Below are positions 6,315 to 10,099 of a stretch of 10,099 nt of DNA, piece by piece. The stretch covers positions 1-10,099 of the forward strand of contig JAAOIF010000022.1 of NCBI GenBank assembly GCA_015163925.1, given 5' to 3'. Position 1 is the stretch's first letter, and every line of letters begins with the position of its first letter. Origin of the DNA: Candidatus Thioglobus sp. GTDB lineage: Bacteria > Pseudomonadota > Gammaproteobacteria > PS1 > Pseudothioglobaceae. A program made the position numbers and the translations under genes. The notes below the pieces were generated by a model that was not told the DNA's origin, did not search any database, and worked only from the letters and a program-made list of their open reading frames with translations.

Positions 6315-7586
6315 TTAATTTAGCATTTCCACAAAGATAATTTTAACACTCTCTTGGTTGAAATTCTGCGCTTCAATTTGCCCGATTGCCGCCTGCAAAA
6401 TCCCCATTTTAACCCTATTAGTAATGATGGAAATATTAGCATTATTGCCAGCCGGTTTCTGCAAAACTTGCTCAATACTAATATTATATTTCGCCAGAGT
6501 TTTAGTGATTTCCGCCAGCACGCCGGGCTTGTCAGCCACCAATAATGCCAAGTAAAATACGCTCTGAACCTCATCAGGATTTTGCTTTGAGATTGGCTCA
6601 AGTGCTTGCCAGCCAAAGGTATCAGGGCTGAGAGTGCCTTTGATAATATCAACCAAATCGGCAATCACCGCACTCGCCGTTGCCTCAGAACCCGCACCAG
6701 CGCCGTAATACAGGGTCGGACCCACGGCATTGCCCTTAATCATAACGGCATTCATCACCCCATCAACATTTGCCAGCAGCTGCGTTTTTGGAATTAAAGT
6801 CGGGCAAACCCGCATTTCTACTGCCTCGCCGATTTTTTTAGTAACGCCCAAATGCTTGATAAAGTAGCCCATCTCGGTGGCAAATGCTACATCTTCGCCG
6901 CTGATTTTGCTGATTCCTTCGGTTGAAACGCTTGAAAATGCCAGCTCAGAGCCGAAAGCCATTGAGGCGAGAATTGCTAATTTGTGCGCTGCATCAGTGC
7001 CTTCCACATCAAAAGTCGGGTCGGCTTCGGCGTAACCTAAGTCTTGTGCTTCAGCCAAAACATCGGCAAAATCCCTGCCCTTATCACGCATTTCACTCAA
7101 AATAAAATTGCCAGTGCCGTTGATAATTCCGGCAATCCACTCAATTTTATTGGCACTCAGCCCTTGCTCAAGTGCTTTCAAAATCGGAATTCCGCCCGCC
7201 ACAGCAGCCTCAAACAGCAAATGCACTTTGTGAGATTTTGCCAAAGCCAGCAGTTGATTGCCGTGTGTGGCAATCAGCGCCTTGTTAGCGGTAATCACAT
7301 GCTTGCCGTTTTTGATGGCAGTTTCCACCAAATCTTTGGCAAAAGTAGTGCCGCCGATAAGCTCCAAAACCACTTCCACTTCGGCGTTATTTACTACTGC
7401 TAAAGCATTTTCGGTCAAATCAAAATCAGCAGTCGGGCAGATAATTTCTTCATCCAAGCTTTTCACAGCGGCTTGCACGATGTTGATTTCCTCACCAGTT
7501 CGGGCAAAAATGCTGGCGCGGTTTTTGCTCAAAACATTCACCACGCCGCCGCCGACCGTGCCTAAACCCAAAATTCCAATATTCAT
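6315..7586 (-). CDS. hom: Homoserine dehydrogenase, monofunctional with ACT domain
   Basis: 423 residues. It reduces aspartate 4-semialdehyde to homoserine, the branch point to threonine and methionine. An N-terminal NAD(P)-binding fold starts with GLGTVGGGV (7-15). ITANKALIATHG (98-109) follows, then the catalytic core with AGIINGTGNFIL (152-163) and GYAEADPTFDVEGTDAAHK (184-202), which carries the conserved acidic and lysine residues. An ACT regulatory domain at about 343-420 (LLVADKPGVLAEIT) suggests feedback control by threonine. There is no fused aspartokinase, unlike ThrA and MetL of enterics. The frame is open 42 codons further upstream, but that stretch overlaps rppH and has no family similarity; ATG 7586 puts the nucleotide-binding strand at residue 3, as in the family. 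The ribosome-binding site is poor. A possible promoter lies just upstream. Confidence 0.95.
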   Translation of the reverse strand: MNIGILGLGTVGGGVVNVLSKNRASIFARTGEEINIVQAAVKSLDEEIICPTADFDLTENALAVVNNAEVEVVLELIGGTTFAKDLVETAIKNGKHVITANKALIATHGNQLLALAKSHKVHLLFEAAVAGGIPILKALEQGLSANKIEWIAGIINGTGNFILSEMRDKGRDFADVLAEAQDLGYAEADPTFDVEGTDAAHKLAILASMAFGSELAFSSVSTEGISKISGEDVAFATEMGYFIKHLGVTKKIGEAVEMRVCPTLIPKTQLLANVDGVMNAVMIKGNAVGPTLYYGAGAGSEATASAVIADLVDIIKGTLSPDTFGWQALEPISKQNPDEVQSVFYLALLVADKPGVLAEITKTLAKYNISIEQVLQKPAGNNANISIITNRVKMGILQAAIGQIEAQNFNQESVKIIFVEMLN

Positions 7587-7611
7587 AATTAGCTTTAAAA
7601 TTAAATCCGAA

Positions 7612-7620
7612 ATTATACCA
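7612..7620 (-). promoter_or_regulatory. Possible extended -10 promoter for hom-thrC-cysM
   Basis: On the - strand the sequence reads TGGTATAAT: a perfect TATAAT with the TGn extension, placed in the 55-base rppH-hom spacer. At 17 bases upstream the -35 position reads TGTTTT, a poor match. A start about seven bases downstream would leave a leader of roughly 20 bases, too short for a threonine-type attenuator. It suggests the biosynthetic genes can be transcribed separately from yccA-rppH. Confidence 0.4.
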
Positions 7621-7641
7621 ATTAGCGCTTGGAAAAAACAC

Positions 7642-8178
7642 TTAATCCAGCGTAATTGCCACGCATTTGAGTGGGCGATTGTAACACTTTGGCACTTGAT
7701 GTTGATTGTCAAAAAGCACCGGCGCCAAAGCTTTTAGCATATCTTCATAGATGGTTTTTTTGAAGCCAATAATGGTTTCAATCGGACTCCAAAAATCAGT
7801 CCAAATCCAATCATCAAATTCAATTTCGCTATGACTGTCAAGCCGAATACAGCTTTCATCGGCGATAAGTTTGAGCAAAAACCAGACCTGCTTTTGCCCG
7901 ATGCAAACCGGTTTTTGCTTGCGCCTGATGTGCTGATTTGGCAAGTCGTAACGCAGCCATTTTGGAGTTTTGGCAAGCACTTTTACATGCTCGGGCAGCA
8001 AGCCGACCTCCTCATTTAGCTCACGAAACAGCGCCTCAAGCTCGGTCTCATTCGCATCAATCCCGCCCTGAGGCAGCTGCCAAGCGTCTTGCCGATAACG
8101 CTTGGCGAGCAGAATTTGCTTTTTATCATTGGTTATAACAATCCCAACATTGGCGCGATAGCCTTGTGCATCTATCAT
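7642..8178 (-). CDS. rppH: RNA pyrophosphohydrolase (Nudix family, RppH)
   Basis: 178 residues. RppH removes pyrophosphate from the 5' end of transcripts and so opens them to RNase E decay; it acts in the cytoplasm. The Nudix box is complete: Gly38, Glu44, then RELNEEVGL at 52-60, giving the metal-binding glutamates 53, 56 and 57. Further family marks are YRANVGIVI (7-15), WQLPQGGI (33-40), the Lys-rich KQKPVCIGQKQVWFLL (87-102), and FDDWIWTDFWSPIETIIGFK (121-140), which corresponds to the W-(R/K)-W-V-x-Y-W-x-P stretch of RppH. The frame is open further upstream, but that part overlaps yccA and is not family-like; ATG 8176-8178 gives the usual MIDAQGYR start. I see no ribosome-binding site before it, and the 22-base gap to yccA suggests coupling to that transcript. 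Ap4A hydrolase activity is a known alternative for this subfamily. Confidence 0.9.
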   Translation of the reverse strand: MIDAQGYRANVGIVITNDKKQILLAKRYRQDAWQLPQGGIDANETELEALFRELNEEVGLLPEHVKVLAKTPKWLRYDLPNQHIRRKQKPVCIGQKQVWFLLKLIADESCIRLDSHSEIEFDDWIWTDFWSPIETIIGFKKTIYEDMLKALAPVLFDNQHQVPKCYNRPLKCVAITLD

Positions 8179-8200
8179 TTTGCTTGGTTTTTGCTTTGAA

Positions 8201-8866
8201 TTAGTCGTCGCCAAAAGCGCCAAAAATATGCAAGAGGCTGGCAAACATATTGTGCAAAGCCAGATATAATCCGACTGTGGCAGCAATGTAATTTCTCTCG
8301 CCGCCGTTGATAATTCCCGACATTTGCGAAAGCATATAAGCCCCCATCAGCAACACTACCACAAACGAAATCGACAGGCTGAGAATGGAAGATTCAATCA
8401 AAAATATGTTAATTAGCGACAAAGCAATAATGCTAATCATCGCAAAAAATATCATTCCATTGAGAAAACTAAAATCTTTTGTGGTGCTTTGCGCATAAAA
8501 ACTAATCGCAAAAAACGCTACTCCAGTGCCAGTTAGCGCCTGCATCACCAAGCTTGCACCATGCGGCAAAGCCAAATAATATGCCAGCATCGGCCCCAGC
8601 GAATAGCCCAGCAAACCCGCCACAGCAAACGCCGTTAAGATGCCTTTATTGCTATTTTGCGTCCGCGGCAGCACAAACCAAATCACCCCAATAGCCGCAA
8701 TGGAACTCACCATCGCCGAGCCAAAACCAGCCCCCAGAGCGATTGAAAGCCAAGACGAAAAGCCGCCAAAAATCAGCGTGTATGAGAGCAATCTCATCGT
8801 ATCGGACAGAACTTTATTCTTAACTTTTACGCCGGAAAGCCCCGCCGTTGCTGTAATTGTAGTCAT
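8201..8866 (-). CDS. yccA: BI-1 family membrane protein, YccA-type (FtsH modulator)
   Basis: 221 residues, matching E. coli YccA (219). There are about seven hydrophobic membrane segments: 25-44, 50-66, 75-99, 104-124, 136-156, 160-180 and 195-215. Conserved family stretches are GYSLGPMLAYYL (87-98), TTKDFSFLNG (128-137), and IINGGERNYIAATVGLYLAL (185-204), followed by NMFASLLHIFG. In E. coli, YccA is a substrate and inhibitor of the FtsH protease at the inner membrane and protects SecY in jammed translocons. The residue in helix 6 that is acidic in YccA and BI-1 proteins is Gln181 here, and the Asp of helix 7 is Ala203. Start ATG 8866 has a strong GAGGAA six bases before it. It is the first gene of the - strand directon. 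Confidence 0.88.
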   Translation of the reverse strand: MTTITATAGLSGVKVKNKVLSDTMRLLSYTLIFGGFSSWLSIALGAGFGSAMVSSIAAIGVIWFVLPRTQNSNKGILTAFAVAGLLGYSLGPMLAYYLALPHGASLVMQALTGTGVAFFAISFYAQSTTKDFSFLNGMIFFAMISIIALSLINIFLIESSILSLSISFVVVLLMGAYMLSQMSGIINGGERNYIAATVGLYLALHNMFASLLHIFGAFGDD

Positions 8867-8925
8867 AATTTATTCCTCGTAATTAAATGTGTAAAATTGT
8901 CCATTTTAACTAAAAATCAATTCTA
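8867..8925. promoter_or_regulatory. Divergent yccA / murD promoter region
   Basis: These 59 bases must carry the start of yccA transcription and, unless it lies elsewhere, that of murD. On the + strand a TAAAAT at 8892-8897 could serve as a -10 box for murD. On the - strand TTGATT at 8915-8920 could serve as a -35 box for yccA. In neither case is the partner box good, so no exact promoter is assigned. No clear operator palindrome was seen. Confidence 0.45.
8873..8878 (-). promoter_or_regulatory. Ribosome-binding site of yccA
   Basis: GAGGAA on the - strand, six bases before ATG 8866. It is the best ribosome-binding site among the - strand genes here. Confidence 0.75.
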
Positions 8926-10089
8926 ATGAAGCTAATTCTCGGCGACGGCAAAACTGCCAAATCTATTACTAATTTTTTGGGCAAACAAGGGGTTGATTTT
9001 GAGCAAATTGCCGACAGCAGATTGCTTGAAAATACTGATGTTTTGAGCAATATTGACGAGGTTTTTATTAGTCCCGGCATTCCGCAAACGCAAAAAATTG
9101 TGATTGCTGCCAGAGCGAAAAAAATCCCCGTCAGCAGCGATATAGAGCTGTTTTCAAGGCACGCCACAGCGCCAATTATCGGCATCACCGGCTCAAACGG
9201 CAAATCAACTGTTACCCAGCTGCTCTTTGAGATGATTAAAAATGCCGGCAAAAAGGCGGCAATCTGCGGTAATATCGGCATTCCAGCGCTTGATTGCCTC
9301 GCCGCTGAGGTGGATTTTTACGCCTTAGAACTCTCCAGTTATCAGCTGGATTACACCCAAAATTTAACCCTAAAAACCGGCGTAGTTTTGAATATCACTC
9401 CAGACCATTTAGACCGTTACCAAGGCTTTGCAGACTACAAAAAATCCAAACTCAGCCTGTATGATTTTTGCCAAAAACCGGTCTTTAATTTGGATGAAAT
9501 TCACACTCCGAGCGGTGACGGTTTCAGCAAAAATCTCCCCAAAAAATCCGCCGATTTCGGCATAGTTTCCTGCCACGGCAGCCGCTATTTTGTCTATGGA
9601 GACGAGGCGTTAATGGGCATTGACGAGATGAAAATCATCGGCGAACACAACATTTACAACGCCCTTGCCGCCCTCTCATTAGGCGCAAAAATCGGACTAA
9701 ATATTAGCGCTATGGTGCAAGCCATCAAGGATTTCAAAGGCTTGCCGCACCGCTTAGAATGGGTTTGCAAAAAAGATGAAATCCACTATTACAACGACTC
9801 CAAAGCCACCAACGCCAGCGCCACCATCACCGCCATCAAAGCCCTCAGCACCAAGCACCAAGCCATTTGCCTGATTCTCGGCGGCATCAAAAAACGCGAG
9901 GATTACACCGAATTATTCAAACTCATCAACGCCAAAATCTCAGCTGTCGTGCTAATCGGAGAATCCGCCGGCGAATTTGCCACAAAAATCACCACCAAAA
10001 CCATCCAAGCCACCAGCCTAAAATCCGCCATCCACCAAGCCCAAAAATCCCACCCAAACGCCATCCTTCTCCCAAAACCTTTGGCATAA
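8926..10089 (+). CDS. murD: UDP-N-acetylmuramoylalanine-D-glutamate ligase (MurD), C-terminus missing
   Basis: MurD adds D-glutamate to UDP-MurNAc-L-Ala in the cytoplasm during peptidoglycan synthesis. The N-terminal uridine-binding domain (1-80) starts LILGDGKTAKS. The ATP-binding P-loop is GITGSNGKST (86-95). The Mur ligase core then shows ELSSYQLD (135-142), NITPDHLDRY (156-165), GEHNIYNALAA (239-249), LPHRLEWV (273-280) and YNDSKATN (289-296); LILGG (316-320) lies in the third domain. The frame stops with TAA at 10087-10089 after 387 residues. MurD is usually about 430-460 residues, and the conserved LSPxxAS(F/A)D motif and the following RG...F segment are absent. The stop falls where that motif should begin. 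A premature stop, a small frameshift or an assembly error near the edge could explain this. The gene stands alone next to yccA, outside a mraY-murD-ftsW arrangement on its left side. No clear ribosome-binding site. Confidence 0.88.
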   Translation: MKLILGDGKTAKSITNFLGKQGVDFEQIADSRLLENTDVLSNIDEVFISPGIPQTQKIVIAARAKKIPVSSDIELFSRHATAPIIGITGSNGKSTVTQLLFEMIKNAGKKAAICGNIGIPALDCLAAEVDFYALELSSYQLDYTQNLTLKTGVVLNITPDHLDRYQGFADYKKSKLSLYDFCQKPVFNLDEIHTPSGDGFSKNLPKKSADFGIVSCHGSRYFVYGDEALMGIDEMKIIGEHNIYNALAALSLGAKIGLNISAMVQAIKDFKGLPHRLEWVCKKDEIHYYNDSKATNASATITAIKALSTKHQAICLILGGIKKREDYTELFKLINAKISAVVLIGESAGEFATKITTKTIQATSLKSAIHQAQKSHPNAILLPKPLA

Positions 10090-10099
10090 GCATCGGCGA

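Noticed and set aside
7628..7642. T-run just after the rppH stop as an intrinsic terminator
   Set aside because: The only stem before it is four pairs (GCGT with ACGC) and ends about eleven bases away, too weak and too far.
7587..7712. 42-codon N-terminal extension of hom
   Set aside because: It overlaps the end of rppH and places non-family sequence before the nucleotide-binding strand that should open the protein.
8179..8286. 36-codon N-terminal extension of rppH into yccA
   Set aside because: The extension is an out-of-frame reading of the conserved YccA C-terminus; RppH proteins start at the MIDxxGYR stretch.
1..10099. CRISPR arrays, tRNA or rRNA genes, insertion sequences, prophage or defence genes
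   Set aside because: No spaced direct repeats, cloverleaf sequences, transposase or terminal inverted repeats were seen, and coding genes fill almost the whole window.

Overview
The window reads as an ordinary chromosomal segment of an AT-rich Gram-negative bacterium, most likely a gammaproteobacterium. The grounds are the separate batA-batB-batC-batD (aerotolerance-type) cluster, a CysM-type cysteine synthase, a YccA-type BI-1 family membrane protein and an RppH-type Nudix hydrolase. Their sequence motifs match the gammaproteobacterial versions I know. The assignment is inference; no ribosomal RNA or other marker is present. I see no tRNA, rRNA, CRISPR array, insertion sequence, phage gene or attachment site.

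Layout. Positions 1-4293 (+ strand) hold the end of a gene that may be a DUF4381 protein, then batA, batB, batC and batD, with every junction overlapping by 1 to 8 bases. This is the classical set of two membrane-anchored VWA proteins, a periplasmic TPR protein and a large 'oxygen tolerance' protein, normally preceded by a MoxR ATPase, a DUF58 protein and a DUF4381 protein to the left of this window. Positions 4290-8866 (- strand) hold five genes read in the order yccA, rppH, hom, thrC, cysM. hom and thrC carry aspartate semialdehyde to homoserine and homoserine phosphate to threonine; cysM makes cysteine. The two directons converge, and the stop codons of batD and cysM overlap. A 59-base divergent spacer (8867-8925) separates yccA from murD on the + strand, which runs to the right edge.

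Points of interest. BatC carries a 12-bp/9-bp in-frame minisatellite coding for a linker that is about half lysine and otherwise only Asp, Asn, Gly and Ser, with four runs of eight adenines. murD stops at codon 387, roughly 50 codons before the usual end of the family and just where a conserved C-terminal motif is expected; the window ends ten bases later, so a real pseudogene, a frameshift or an assembly error cannot be separated. The last 300 bases of murD are strongly C-skewed. YccA lacks both acidic residues of the BI-1 di-aspartyl pair. I did not find a convincing novel multi-gene system; the content is housekeeping plus the incompletely understood bat cluster.
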